DNA of 64,000 bases from Polyangiaceae bacterium (lineage in GTDB: Bacteria > Myxococcota_A > Polyangia > Polyangiales > Polyangiaceae). Shown here piece after piece: positions 34,548 through 44,277 of the stretch. A program made the position numbers and the translations under genes. The first letter of the stretch is position 1; every line of letters starts with the position of its first letter. The stretch spans positions 124,001 to 188,000 of the forward strand of contig JADLEQ010000085.1 of assembly GCA_020846005.1 (NCBI GenBank). The letters are read 5' to 3'. The notes under the pieces were generated by a model, which saw only the letters and a program-made list of their open reading frames with translations, had not been told where the DNA came from and made no database searches.

Positions 34548-36728
34548 ATGCGAGAACCGCTCCAAGCCGCCTCCGACTCCCCGCCAGCAAGCGGGGAGTG
34601 CCCGAGCCGGAGCGGACTGCGGCTGGTCGAGGTGCTGCGGGCGCTGCCGGAGGGGGAGCTCCCCGCGCTCATTTCACGCCTCAACATCGTGGTCGACGAG
34701 GCGAAGCGCATCGACGTCCCGACGCAGGTCGCCCGATCGCTGGTCGCGCTCCCGGAGCTCCGGGACCCGTCCCAGCTCGAGCCGGCCACCCGCGAGCTGC
34801 TCTTGCGCGTGGCGGAGGCGCGCGGGGTGCTCGCTGTGGCGGCCGTCCCGGACGCCGCGGCGCCGCTGCTGTCGCGGGGGGTCTTGTTCCGGCGGGACGG
34901 CTGCCGGGGCACCGAGCTGCTGCTGCCCGTGGCGCATCAACTGCTGCTGCGGTCCTGGGAGGGCGATGACCCGCGCGGGATCCGAGCGCTGCTGGCTCAG
35001 TGCTCCCCGGAGGTCGCCGGGAGCATGGTCGCCCACTACACCGGCCGGCCGTCGACCCCTCCGGTCGTGCTCGGCCTCGAGCTGGTATGGGAGATCTTCG
35101 AGGACTCCGCGCGGCTGCGCGCCGAGATCGACCAGCTGGCGCCGCTCGAGCGCAAGCTCCTCCGCTCGATCGAGAAGGTCGGCGGAGAGGTGGAGACGGA
35201 CGAGCTGCTCGACCTCGAGCGGGAGCCGATGCGCCTGCGCGGCGCCACCGGGGCGACGCCCTCGCGGAGGGGCGTCGGGTTCGCGTTGGAGCGTCGCGGG
35301 TTCCTGATCCCGGTGCACCCGAACCGCCACGTGGTCCCGACCGAGGTGGCGGCGATCGTCGGCGCGGCGACTCGCGCCGAGCGCGACGCCCAGCGCCGCG
35401 AGATCGCGAGCCGCGTGCTGTCGGCCGACCACGCGCCGCGGCGCGCGCGCTTCGCCGTCGATCCGGTGCCGCTGGCGCTGGCGACAGCGATGAGCGTCCG
35501 CGATCCGACGACCGAGGTCCGCCCCGGGGTGGGCACGCCGCGGTCACTCCTGGCCCGGTTTGCGGGTCGGTTCGGGCGCGACGCCGACACTGTCGCGCTC
35601 CTGGCGGCGCTGAGCCGCGCGATCGGGCTGTGGGATCGCTCCGCGGTCGACCTCGCGTCGCCGCCGGGGTCGTTGCGGGTCGGCGAGCTCGGCTACGCGC
35701 TCTTCGCGGCGTGGAGCCGGGGCGGCGCCTGGGACGAAGCGCGGCCGGATGGCGAGGTCCTCCGCGTCTCGATCGAGACGCGTGAGGCCAGCACGGGCGG
35801 CGTCATCCGGGAGCTCGTGCTCGACGCGCTGCGTGAGCTCGGGGATGACACCTGGGCTCCGTGGGAGGCCGTCGCGTCCTACGTACGCGCGGACGGCCGC
35901 ATCGCCGGCCTCGCGCGGCTCCTCGAGCGGTGGGCGCTCCGGAACGGGCTTGAGCCGACGAGCCCGCTGGAGGTCGCGCGGCGAGTGGCCACGGTGAGCC
36001 TCCCGGCGCTCGGCATCGTGGACCTCGGCGACTTGGAGCCCGGCGAGACGGAACTCGAGGGCCCCGCGCTGCGGCTGACGCCGCGCGGCCGGGCGTTTCT
36101 GGCGGCCGAGCGACCGAGCTCGCCCCAGGACGGGAGTCGATACCTCGACTCGGCCACGCTGCGCGTCGGGCGCGGCGCCCGCGTCGGCGCGGTCCTCGCG
36201 TGCGCTCAGTTCGTCGAGCTCGGCTCGGTCGGTGGCGAGCTGGACCTGGTCGTGACGCCGGCGTCGATCGCGCTCGCGCTGGCCGCCGGCGTGGAGACGG
36301 ACACCGTGCGCGAGCAGCTCGAGGCGCTGGCCGGGCTGCCCGATCCGGTAGCGCGCGTCCTCGCGCAGGCGAGCGCGGTGGTCGGTCGCGCCGAGCTGGC
36401 GCGCGTCGAGGCGTTTCTCTGGGTGGAGGATCCCGAGGTGCGCGAGCTGCTGCGCACGCGCCGCCAGACCGCCGATCTCTTCCTCGACCCGTCCCCACCC
36501 TCCGGTCTCCTCGTCGCGCCGGGCGTCGAGCTCGACCGCCTCGCGCGACGGATGCGATCGCTCGGCGTCGAGCTCGTCGTCGACGGCGACGTGTACCGCA
36601 CGCGCTCGACCATCCCGGGGCGCTCGGGATCGAGCACCTCGATCCCTGCCGTCCAGGCGCCCCGCAAGCCCAGCACGACGCGCCCGCGGGCGCGCCGTTC
36701 GTCGCACCAGATCCCTGCCAAGAAGTGA
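34548..36728 (+). CDS. XPB/Ssl2-like helicase-associated-domain protein without a helicase motor
   Basis: 726 residues. I see no Walker A or DEAD/DEAH motif. The middle has winged-helix-like segments (LLRSIEKVGGEVETDELLDLE). The part from about 550 (VGAVLACAQFVELGSVGGELDLVVTPASIALAL, VREQLEALAGLPDP, LLVAPGVELDRLARRMRSLGV) matches the helicase C-terminal-type domain found in XPB-related proteins and in actinobacterial and myxobacterial stand-alone proteins. It may bind DNA or pair with a helicase encoded elsewhere. A GGAGG sequence abuts the ATG with no spacer, so the start is uncertain. Confidence 0.65.
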   Translation: MREPLQAASDSPPASGECPSRSGLRLVEVLRALPEGELPALISRLNIVVDEAKRIDVPTQVARSLVALPELRDPSQLEPATRELLLRVAEARGVLAVAAVPDAAAPLLSRGVLFRRDGCRGTELLLPVAHQLLLRSWEGDDPRGIRALLAQCSPEVAGSMVAHYTGRPSTPPVVLGLELVWEIFEDSARLRAEIDQLAPLERKLLRSIEKVGGEVETDELLDLEREPMRLRGATGATPSRRGVGFALERRGFLIPVHPNRHVVPTEVAAIVGAATRAERDAQRREIASRVLSADHAPRRARFAVDPVPLALATAMSVRDPTTEVRPGVGTPRSLLARFAGRFGRDADTVALLAALSRAIGLWDRSAVDLASPPGSLRVGELGYALFAAWSRGGAWDEARPDGEVLRVSIETREASTGGVIRELVLDALRELGDDTWAPWEAVASYVRADGRIAGLARLLERWALRNGLEPTSPLEVARRVATVSLPALGIVDLGDLEPGETELEGPALRLTPRGRAFLAAERPSSPQDGSRYLDSATLRVGRGARVGAVLACAQFVELGSVGGELDLVVTPASIALALAAGVETDTVREQLEALAGLPDPVARVLAQASAVVGRAELARVEAFLWVEDPEVRELLRTRRQTADLFLDPSPPSGLLVAPGVELDRLARRMRSLGVELVVDGDVYRTRSTIPGRSGSSTSIPAVQAPRKPSTTRPRARRSSHQIPAKK

Positions 36729-36743
36729 TGGGGCGCGGCGTCC

Positions 36744-37997
36744 TCAGGCGCGGAGGCGGGACTCCACCCAGCGCTCGAGCCCCGGTGAGCGGCTGACGCT
36801 CTTCACCGCGCCGTCGGCGACGAAGATCTCCGCGGGCAGCGGGCGGCCGTTGTACTCGCTCGCCATCGTGAAGCCGTACGCGCCCGCGTCTCGAAGGACG
36901 ACGGCCTCCGGCGCCGGATCGCCGAGGGGGTGCTCGCCGAAGTCGTCGGCGCTCTCGCAGACGGGCCCCACGACGCGCCACGGCGCACCGCCGGGGAGCC
37001 GGTCGACCGGCTCGACTCGGTGCTTCGCGCCGTAGAGCGCGGGGCGCACGAGGTCGTTCATCCCCGCGTCGATCACCAGCCATCGTCGCGCGCCGCTCGT
37101 CTTCGTCTGGAGGGTGGACGCGACGAGCACGCCGTGCGGGGCTACCAGCGCGCGCCCGGGCTCGACGACGAGCGACAGGGCGTCGAGCCCCTCTGCCTGG
37201 AGCAGCCCGAGCGCCGCCTCGACGAAGCGCGCCGGGGCGACCGCGGGCCTGCCCCCGTAGTCGATCCCGAAGCCCCCGCCGAGATCGACGAGCTCGAGCC
37301 GGCCGCCGCTCGCCAGGCGCGCCCGGGCGACCCCGCACGCCACGCGGCCTGCGACGACGTACGGCTCCGGTTCGGTGAGCATCGAGCCGACGTGTGTCGA
37401 CACGCCGACGGCCACGAGCTCCGGGGAGGCGTCGACCGCGGCCCACGCCGCAGCGACGTCCGCCAGCGCGATGCCGAACTTCGCCTCGTCGTGGCCCGTC
37501 GCGACGTGGGCGTGGGTGTCGACCTCAAGCCCCGGGTTGATGCGCAGCGACACGCGCCCGACGCGGCCCAGCGCCCGCGCGCGCGCGGCCACCCGCGCCG
37601 CCTCCTCGACGCTCTCGAGCTGGATGGCTCGGATCCCGTGCCCGATCGCCAGGTCGAGATCGTCTCGGCTCTTGCCCACCCCGCTCATCACGATGCGCGC
37701 CGGTGGCACCCCCGCCGCCAGCGCGACCTCGAGCTCGCCGCGGCTCACCACGTCAGCACCCGCGCCCTGCTGGGCGAGCGTCCGGACGACGGAGCCCGCC
37801 GTGTTCGCCTTCACCGCGTACGCCAGGAGGTGGCGGTCGCTCCCGAGCGCGGCGCGCGTGTCCGCGGCGCCGGCGGCCATGGCGTCGAGGTCGTAGACGT
37901 ACGCGGGCGTGGGCGCCCCGGCGTCGCGCAGCAGGCCGGCCAGCGGGCGGTCGCCCAGCGCGAGCGCGCCGTCGGCGGTTCGTGTCAGTCCGTGCAC
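36744..37997 (-). CDS. lysA: Diaminopimelate decarboxylase
   Basis: 417 residues from a GTG at 37997. The PLP Lys63 is in LLAYAVKANT. HVGS, GGGFGIDYGG, EPGRALVAPHGVL, the active-site Cys in VCESADDF and AGAYGFTMASEYNGR are all family motifs. It makes L-lysine from meso-diaminopimelate, the last step of lysine synthesis. It is convergent with the upstream helicase-domain gene and divergent from pyk; other lysine genes are not here. Confidence 0.96.
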   Translation of the reverse strand: MHGLTRTADGALALGDRPLAGLLRDAGAPTPAYVYDLDAMAAGAADTRAALGSDRHLLAYAVKANTAGSVVRTLAQQGAGADVVSRGELEVALAAGVPPARIVMSGVGKSRDDLDLAIGHGIRAIQLESVEEAARVAARARALGRVGRVSLRINPGLEVDTHAHVATGHDEAKFGIALADVAAAWAAVDASPELVAVGVSTHVGSMLTEPEPYVVAGRVACGVARARLASGGRLELVDLGGGFGIDYGGRPAVAPARFVEAALGLLQAEGLDALSLVVEPGRALVAPHGVLVASTLQTKTSGARRWLVIDAGMNDLVRPALYGAKHRVEPVDRLPGGAPWRVVGPVCESADDFGEHPLGDPAPEAVVLRDAGAYGFTMASEYNGRPLPAEIFVADGAVKSVSRSPGLERWVESRLRA

Positions 37998-38102
37998 GGC
38001 GCTGCTCTCGCCCGGGCAGCGGGCGCGCGCAAGGGCTGGCTCCATCCGGGGGCCCCGGGCGAGGGCGCGCCGGCGAGGCGCGGGTGTGGCATCCTCGGGG
38101 CC

Positions 38103-39506
38103 GTGGCGCCCCGGCGAGCCAAGATCGTCTGCACCCTGGGCCCCGCCGTCGACTCCGACGACGCGGTGCTGGCGCTCGCCAGGGCGGGGATGGACGTGGC
38201 GCGCCTGAATTTCTCCCACGGCGATCCGCGCGACCACGTCGAGCGGGTCCGGCGGGTGCGTGAAGCGAGCCGGAGCGTCGGGCGGCCGATCGCGGTGCTG
38301 CAGGATCTCGCGGGGCCCAAGCTCCGAACCGCCTCCGAGGGCTTCCCGCCGGGGCTCGTCACCGGCGAGACGGTGGATCTCGTCGCGGGGACGCGCGGCT
38401 CGTCCGAGGTCATCGCGGTCGACTACCCGACGCTCGCGCAGGACGTGCAGCCGGGAGACGCCGTGCTCCTCGCGGACGGACACGTGGCGCTCCGCGTCCG
38501 AGCGCTGCGGGGCGATCGCGTCCACTGCGATGTCGAGCACGGCGGCGCGCTCCGCGCGAGGATGGGCGTCGCGCTCCCGAGCGCCCGGGTGCGCGGAGGC
38601 GCGCTGACGGAGAAGGACCGGCGTGACGTCGCGCTCGGCCTGGAGCTCGGGGTCGACTGGCTGGCGCTCTCTTTCGTGCGCCGCCCGACCGATCTCGACG
38701 AGCTGCGCGCGCTCCTCGACGGCGCCGCGCACCCGCCCGCGATCGTCGCCAAGATCGAGACGGCGCAGGCGGTCGCCCACCTGGACGCGATCGTCGCCGC
38801 CGCCGACGCGTCGATGGTCGCGCGTGGGGATCTCGGCGTCGAGCTGCCGCCCGAGACGCTGCCCGGCGTCCAGAAGACCATCCTCGGGGCGTGCCGAGCC
38901 CACCAGCGCCCCGCGATCGTGGCGACCGAGATGCTCCAGTCGATGGTCACCTCGCCCCGGCCCACGCGCGCCGAGGCCAGCGACGTGGCGGGCGCGGTGT
39001 TCGACGGTGCGGACGCCGTGATGCTCTCGGCCGAGACGGCCACCGGCGCCCACCCCATCGACGCGTGCGCGACGATGGACCGGATCGTCCGGGAGGCGGA
39101 GGCGAGCCGCTTCTACGGTCCCCCGGCCTCCGTCCCAGACGGCACCGTCCCCGAGGCCGTCGCCGAGAGCGCCTGCCAGCTGGCGCGCACGGTCCGCGCG
39201 CGGGTCATCGTGGCGCTCACCACCAGCGGGGACACCGCGCGCCTCGTCTCCAAGGCAAGGCCGCCGGTCCCGATCCTGGCCCTCTCCCAGCAGCCGCGGA
39301 CGCTCGCGCGGCTGGCGCTCGCGTGGGGGATCTTGCCCCGTCCGCTCGAGCTCCTGCGCGACGCGGACGAGATGAGCCGCCGCGCGGCGGTGCTCCTCCA
39401 GGAGCACGGCCTCGCCGGCCCGGGGGATCGCTTCGTCCTCGTGTATGGCGGGCCGCTCGGGCAGCGTGGCGCGACCAACGCGCTGCGCGTCGAGGTCGTC
39501 CCGTGA
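38103..39506 (+). CDS. pyk: Pyruvate kinase
   Basis: 467 residues from a GTG. It begins RRAKIVCTLGPAVDS and has RLNFSHGD, VLQDLAGPKLRT, FVRRPTDL, AKIETAQAV (catalytic Lys), MVARGDLGVELP, ATEMLQSM and VMLSAETATGAHP. It converts PEP and ADP to pyruvate and ATP. The C-terminal regulatory domain is present but short. PEP is also the donor for the PTS-Ntr genes in this window. Its stop overlaps the following kinase gene by 4 bases, an unusual pairing. Confidence 0.97.
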   Translation: MAPRRAKIVCTLGPAVDSDDAVLALARAGMDVARLNFSHGDPRDHVERVRRVREASRSVGRPIAVLQDLAGPKLRTASEGFPPGLVTGETVDLVAGTRGSSEVIAVDYPTLAQDVQPGDAVLLADGHVALRVRALRGDRVHCDVEHGGALRARMGVALPSARVRGGALTEKDRRDVALGLELGVDWLALSFVRRPTDLDELRALLDGAAHPPAIVAKIETAQAVAHLDAIVAAADASMVARGDLGVELPPETLPGVQKTILGACRAHQRPAIVATEMLQSMVTSPRPTRAEASDVAGAVFDGADAVMLSAETATGAHPIDACATMDRIVREAEASRFYGPPASVPDGTVPEAVAESACQLARTVRARVIVALTTSGDTARLVSKARPPVPILALSQQPRTLARLALAWGILPRPLELLRDADEMSRRAAVLLQEHGLAGPGDRFVLVYGGPLGQRGATNALRVEVVP

Positions 39507-41317
39507 TCGCGCCGGCGGAGGAGGCCCCGGAGCTCTCCAAGTACGAAATCCTCGAGGAGATCGGCCACGGCGGGATGGCGCGAGTCTACCGAGCGCGCGA
39601 TCGGCGCCTCGGGCGGGAGGTCGCGGTCAAGGTGATCCACCGGCACCTGCGGGAGAGCCCCGAGGTCGCCGCGCGGTTCGCCAGCGAGGCGCGCGCCGTC
39701 GCCAAGCTCGAACACCCGAGCATCGTGAAGGTGTACGACGTGAGCGACGCCGACGAGGCCGACCACTGGCTGGTGGTCGAGCTCGTCCGCGGCACCACGC
39801 TCCGCAAGCTCCTGCACTCGCGCGGACGCCTCCCCGCGGAGATCGCGGCGGCGATCGGGATCGAGCTGGCCAGCGCGCTCGCGCACGCGCACGGCGCCGG
39901 CGTGGTGCACCGCGATGTGAAGCCCGAGAACGTCCTCGTCGAGCTGCCGACCGGCGTGCGGATCGGCGGGGAGGAGCGGGCCGCGTCGCCGGGCGGGAGT
40001 CGCGTGAAGATCACGGACTTCGGCATCGCGAAGCTGCTCGACGCGCAGGGGGTCACCTCGACGGGGCAGGTGCTCGGATCGCCGGCGCACATGGCGCCGG
40101 AGCAGATCGAGGGGGGCGAGGTGGACGCGCGTTCCGATGTCTTCGGCCTCGGCGTGCTGCTCTACGAGTGCCTGGTGGGCAAGCTGCCGTTCGACGGCAA
40201 GAACCCGGCGCAGGTGCTGCGCCGAGTGCTGGATGGCGCGTTCGTGCCGCCCGAGCGCGCGGAGCCGACGGTCGGCGCGACGCTCGGGGCGATCGTGAGC
40301 CGCGCCCTCGCGCACGATCCCGCAGAGCGCTGGCCGGACGCGACGTCGCTCGCCAACGCGCTCCGCGCCGCGCTCGCCGCGGTCGAGGTCCTCGACCCCG
40401 CGAGCGAGCTCGCCGCGTGGCTCGAGCAGCCGGAGGAGTACCGGCGCCAGCACGAGGAGAACTTGGTCGCCCGGCTGGTGGGGCTCGGCGTCCGCGCCCG
40501 CGCGGCGCGCGACGTCACGGCGGCCGCAGCGCATTTCAACCGGGCGCTCGCGTACCGCCCGGCGGATCCAGAGCTGATCCGCCTCGTCGCGGGGCTGGCG
40601 CGACAGGCGCGGCTCCGGCGCCACCTCCGCCGCGGCGGCGCGGTGCTCGGCGCGGCCGTGGCGGTCGCCGGGGCGAGCTACGCTGTCGCGCGGTCGGTGC
40701 TCACGCCGCGACTCGGCGACGTGGAGGCGGAGGCGGCGCGCGTGCCGCGCGTGGACCGCGTGCTCCCGGCGGTGGCGCCGGTGCCGGTCCCGCTCGGGCG
40801 CCCCACCCAGTCGGCGCCCCCGGAGCGCCAGGAGGGGCCGCCTTCCTTGCGCGCGGCGCCGCCCGCCGGTGAGCCCAGGTCGCGCAAGGTTCGGATCGCC
40901 GTGGGAGGCGCGAAGGGCGGTCAGGTGCTGGTGGACGGAGCGCCGTTCGCGGAGTGGTTCACCTCGGCGATCGAGCTCCCGGTCGGCACCCATCGGTTCG
41001 AGGCGGTGCCGCCCAGCGAGACGTGCTGCGAGGCGAAGGGGCCGCAGATCATCTCGGTGCCGCCGGGGGACGGCGTCTTCAACGTGCAGCTCGCGCTCCC
41101 GTTTCGCGCGGCGACGGTAGGCTACGCCGTCCCGCCCGGCGGGACGGCGCGGTGCCCGCTGCTCTTCTCGCAGGTCCTGTCGGGCAGCGGAGAGGTGACG
41201 GTGCCGATGGCGCGAGGGCGGGTGTCCGCGACGTGCACGCTGAGCCGCGATGGACAGCCCGACCAGACGCGGGCGCTCACCGTCATCGCCGGCGAGCGGG
41301 CTCCGCTCTCCTGGTGA
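39503..41317 (+). CDS. Ser/Thr protein kinase with TM helix and PEGA-like C terminus
   Basis: 604 residues from a GTG coupled to pyk. The kinase domain (about 13-275) has GHGGMARVY, Lys in VAVKVIH, HRDVKPEN, ITDFGIAK and MAPEQIEGG, so it should be active. A TPR-like helix pair follows (AAAAHFNRALAYRPADPEL). One transmembrane helix lies near 375-395 (GAVLGAAVAVAGASYAVA). After a Pro linker, a PEGA-like beta domain (GGQVLVDGAPFAEW, LPVGTHRFEAVPP) would be outside the membrane, as in other myxobacterial membrane kinases. Confidence 0.92.
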   Translation: MIAPAEEAPELSKYEILEEIGHGGMARVYRARDRRLGREVAVKVIHRHLRESPEVAARFASEARAVAKLEHPSIVKVYDVSDADEADHWLVVELVRGTTLRKLLHSRGRLPAEIAAAIGIELASALAHAHGAGVVHRDVKPENVLVELPTGVRIGGEERAASPGGSRVKITDFGIAKLLDAQGVTSTGQVLGSPAHMAPEQIEGGEVDARSDVFGLGVLLYECLVGKLPFDGKNPAQVLRRVLDGAFVPPERAEPTVGATLGAIVSRALAHDPAERWPDATSLANALRAALAAVEVLDPASELAAWLEQPEEYRRQHEENLVARLVGLGVRARAARDVTAAAAHFNRALAYRPADPELIRLVAGLARQARLRRHLRRGGAVLGAAVAVAGASYAVARSVLTPRLGDVEAEAARVPRVDRVLPAVAPVPVPLGRPTQSAPPERQEGPPSLRAAPPAGEPRSRKVRIAVGGAKGGQVLVDGAPFAEWFTSAIELPVGTHRFEAVPPSETCCEAKGPQIISVPPGDGVFNVQLALPFRAATVGYAVPPGGTARCPLLFSQVLSGSGEVTVPMARGRVSATCTLSRDGQPDQTRALTVIAGERAPLSW

Positions 41318-41435
41318 GCGCTCGCGTCCCGTGGTGCGGGTGGTGAGCCGCTCCCGATCCGCGGTACGCTGGCCGGGGTCCCTCACGGGACCGGTCCGCC
41401 GCCCGCGACTCGCTCGCGCGCCGGCCCCCTCGAGC

Positions 41436-42443
41436 ATGTCGCCCTCGCCCCACTCCCCACGCGCGGTCTCGTCGCTCCCGGGTCGCCTCCGCGCCGTGAC
41501 GCTCATCGCGCTGGCCCTGGCGGCGGTCACCCCGGCCGCCGCGCAGCCCAAGCCCGAGGCCCCCGGGCCCGCGCTCTCCGACGAGGCGGAGCACCAGCGC
41601 GTCTTCGGCCTGTACGAGGCGGGGCGGTACGAGGAGTGCGCACGGCTCGCAGGCGCGCTGCTCGACCTGGGCGGCACGCGCCCGCTCGCGGAGCCCCGGG
41701 TGATCGAGGCGACGCGCCTGCTACATGCGGCGTGCCTGCTCGGCGCCGGCGATCCGGCCAGCGCCGCCGAGCCCCTCCGCCGCGCGCTCAGGGACAACCC
41801 GCAGATGGCGCCGCCGGATGCGCTCGCGTACCCGGACGCGGTGATCGAGCTGTGGGCGCGCGTGCGCGACGCAACGCGGAGCCGTATCGTCGAGGAGGAG
41901 CGGGCCCGAGCGAAGCGCGCGGCGGTGGAGGCGCGTCGCCGCGCCGATCGGGAGCGGGCGGAGCGAGAGCGCGTCGCGCGGCTCGAGCAGCTCGCGGCCC
42001 GCGAGACCGAGCTCGTCCGCCGGCCGCGCTGGCTCGCTTTCGTGCCCTTTGGGGTCGGTCAGCTCTCCAACGACCAGCCGGCGCTCGGCGCGACGCTGCT
42101 CGGCGTGCAGGTCGGGCTCGCGGGCGCGACGCTCGCCGGCTTGCTGGTACAGCTCTCGGCGTACCGCCAGATCGCCGAGGCGCGGAACTCCGGCCGCATC
42201 CTGGAGCCCGAGCGGACCAACGCCCAGCTCTCCACCGCGCAAGACGTCATCGTCTTCGGTGGGTGGGGGTTCGTCGGCGTCGCGGCGCTCGGCGTCGTGC
42301 ACGCGAACCTCACCTGGGTCGGCGACGAGCGCGTGGAGCGGCGGCGCCCGCTGCCGCCGGTCGTGCGGCGCCCGACGACCGGAGCGTGGGGCGTGGGGGT
42401 CGGCGTCGCCCCCGGCGGCGTCTCCCTCGGGGTCGCGTTCTGA
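41436..42443 (+). CDS. Secreted/membrane protein with TPR-like N terminus
   Basis: 335 residues. A signal peptide (LRAVTLIALALAAVTPAAAQ) is followed by a TPR-like region (QRVFGLYEAGRYEECARLAGALLDL, CLLGAGDPASAAEPLRRALRD). Next come a highly charged coiled coil (about 145-190, RARAKRAAVEARRRADRERAERERV) and a hydrophobic C-terminal part with two or three membrane segments (GATLLGVQVGLAGATLAGLLV, VIVFGGWGFVGVAALGV). This layout is common in myxobacterial envelope proteins of unknown function that lie beside kinases. Confidence 0.75.
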   Translation: MSPSPHSPRAVSSLPGRLRAVTLIALALAAVTPAAAQPKPEAPGPALSDEAEHQRVFGLYEAGRYEECARLAGALLDLGGTRPLAEPRVIEATRLLHAACLLGAGDPASAAEPLRRALRDNPQMAPPDALAYPDAVIELWARVRDATRSRIVEEERARAKRAAVEARRRADRERAERERVARLEQLAARETELVRRPRWLAFVPFGVGQLSNDQPALGATLLGVQVGLAGATLAGLLVQLSAYRQIAEARNSGRILEPERTNAQLSTAQDVIVFGGWGFVGVAALGVVHANLTWVGDERVERRRPLPPVVRRPTTGAWGVGVGVAPGGVSLGVAF

Positions 42444-42450
42444 GCGTCGC

Positions 42451-43197
42451 TCAGCGGCGCTGCCAGATCGCGATGTAGAAGCCACCGAAGGCCGCCAGGG
42501 GGCCGTCGCACAGCCGGCGCTCGAGCGACGAGAACACGCGCCGGCCGAGGGAGCCCTTCATCGCCAGCGCGGCGGGCGTCACGATGCGGATGCCGCGGGC
42601 GCCGACCCAGCGGCAGCCCACCGGGGTCAGCCGGCGCGCCGCGCGGGGTGAGTCCCAGCGCGTGTACACGTGGCTCTCGTCTGCTCCCTCCGCGATCCGC
42701 CCCGCCGGGAGGGTCCGCTTCACGAGGCCGCGGAGGCTCCACGGGTTGTAGAGCTCGGCCAACACGTGGCCGCCGGGGCGCACGACCCGCGCCATCTCGG
42801 AGAGGGCGCGGTCGATGTCGGGCACGTGCGCGAGCACCTTGAACGAGCAGGCCACGTCGAACGTGGCGTCGGGGAAGGGGAGCGTCGTCGCCGACGCGAG
42901 CTGGACATCGAGGCCGCGTGCGCGCGCCTTCTCGAGCATGCCCGGGGAGAGATCCACGCCGGTCGCGCGGCGCGCCACGCGCGCGATGCGCGTGAGCACG
43001 AGGCCCGTGCCGCAGCCGACCTCGAGCACCTCGCGGCCGGCGCCGTACCTCGCCACGAGCCCGCTCTCGAGCTCGTCGACGAGGTCGTGGTAGCCGCCGC
43101 GCGACGCCTCGCCGCGCTCGGCCTCGTAGCGCGCGCTGAACGCGTCGTAGTAGGCGCGGTTGGCGTCATCCGTCCCGCTGGCGTCGAGGCGCGTCAT
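42451..43197 (-). CDS. SAM-dependent methyltransferase (class I, UbiE/COQ5-like)
   Basis: 248 residues. Motif I is VLEVGCGTGLVLTRIA (about 57-72), then GVDLSPGMLEKARARG, LPFPDATFDVACSFKVLAHVPD and MARVVRPGGHVLAELYNP. The C-terminal part has a Trp/Arg-rich substrate region. The substrate is not identifiable. Its ATG overlaps the stop of the upstream propeller lipoprotein gene (ATGA), so both belong to one transcript. Confidence 0.88.
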   Translation of the reverse strand: MTRLDASGTDDANRAYYDAFSARYEAERGEASRGGYHDLVDELESGLVARYGAGREVLEVGCGTGLVLTRIARVARRATGVDLSPGMLEKARARGLDVQLASATTLPFPDATFDVACSFKVLAHVPDIDRALSEMARVVRPGGHVLAELYNPWSLRGLVKRTLPAGRIAEGADESHVYTRWDSPRAARRLTPVGCRWVGARGIRIVTPAALAMKGSLGRRVFSSLERRLCDGPLAAFGGFYIAIWQRR

Positions 43198-44189
43198 CGG
43201 ACGGGGAGGGCGATCGGCTCGTCGTCGAACCGGATCCGTGAGATGCGCCCGGCGTCCGACTCCGCGACGTAGAGCCAGGTGGTGCCGAAGGCGTCGTTCC
43301 CGAAGGCGCCGGCGGCCGGGGACACCAGCTCCGACGAGCTGGCGATCACCTCGGCCGCGCCGCCTGAGGGAGGCAGCCGCACCACTCCGCTCCCGCGCGT
43401 CACCAGGACGAGATCGCCGTTCTTCATCACGTGCACGCTGCCCACGCCGGGGTACCCCGTCGCGATCTGAGCCGGCGGCCCGAAGCTGCCGACGGCCGGG
43501 CTGCGCGGGATGGCGTAGAGCTTGCCGGTGTCTCCGGACGCGACGTACAGGGTGCGCCCGTCGGCTGCGAACGCGAGCCCCGCTGGCCGGGAGATGTCCG
43601 AGCTCACCAGGACCGGGCTCTGCCCCTGGGGATCGACGCGGTAGACGGTGTCGACGTCGAGATCCGTGAAGACGATGGAGTCGTCTGGCCCGACCGCCAC
43701 CGAAGCGGTGGTGCCGTACGGGCTCGTGCCGCCGTTGACCAGCGGCGCGACCGTCGGCGTGCCGGGCGCGAACAGCCCCACGATCCCCGTCCCGGTGGTG
43801 TGGCGCGCGCACACCAGCACGTCACCCTGCGCCCGGAGCGCCAGGCCGCGTGGCGCCGCGAGGAACAACGCGTTGCCGGTAGCGCCTCCCGAGTCGACCG
43901 CGGCGAGCTCGCCCGCGACGCTGCGGCTCACCAGGAGCCGCGCGTCCGCCCCGCTGCCCCACGCCACGATGCCGTCGAGCGGCCCAGGTACCGTGGCGAA
44001 CCGCTCCAGCCGAGGGGCGGGGGCGTCGGGCGCGGCGTCCGGGCCGGCGCCCCCGGCGCCGCCCGCCTCGAGCTGGCCGGAGTCGACCCCCGCGTCGCTC
44101 GCGGGCGTGCCGCCTGCGTCGTCCCCACAGCCTGGGAGGGCAGCGAGGAGGAGGGTCGTGGTGGCGAGCGCGAGAGCCGTCCGTCCCAT
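43194..44189 (-). CDS. Lipoprotein with NHL/SMP-30-like beta-propeller
   Basis: 331 residues. Lipobox LPGC (Cys near 21) precedes an Ala/Gly/Asp linker. The rest is a six-bladed-type propeller with repeating SVAVGPDDSIVFTDLDVDTVYRVD, GLAFAADGRTLYVASGDTGKLYAI and GSVHVMKNGDLVLVTRGSGVVRL. It probably lies on the outer membrane and binds a ligand or partner; SMP-30 lactonase metal ligands cannot be assigned. TAGACG lies 7 bases upstream of the ATG, consistent with a leaderless start. Confidence 0.82.
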   Translation of the reverse strand: MGRTALALATTTLLLAALPGCGDDAGGTPASDAGVDSGQLEAGGAGGAGPDAAPDAPAPRLERFATVPGPLDGIVAWGSGADARLLVSRSVAGELAAVDSGGATGNALFLAAPRGLALRAQGDVLVCARHTTGTGIVGLFAPGTPTVAPLVNGGTSPYGTTASVAVGPDDSIVFTDLDVDTVYRVDPQGQSPVLVSSDISRPAGLAFAADGRTLYVASGDTGKLYAIPRSPAVGSFGPPAQIATGYPGVGSVHVMKNGDLVLVTRGSGVVRLPPSGGAAEVIASSSELVSPAAGAFGNDAFGTTWLYVAESDAGRISRIRFDDEPIALPVR

Positions 44190-44277
44190 GGGGCGCCGTC
44201 TACTGGCGCAGCGCGGCCGGCGCCAGGGGCTCCCCGCTCCGGCGGATCGAACCGCCGTTTCGTCCGTAGAACCGCGC

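Noticed and set aside
41377-41392. GGTCCC-TCAC-GGGACC hairpin after the kinase gene
   Set aside because: Short stem, no T-tract, and it lies close to a TACGCT promoter-like hexamer; too weak to call a terminator.
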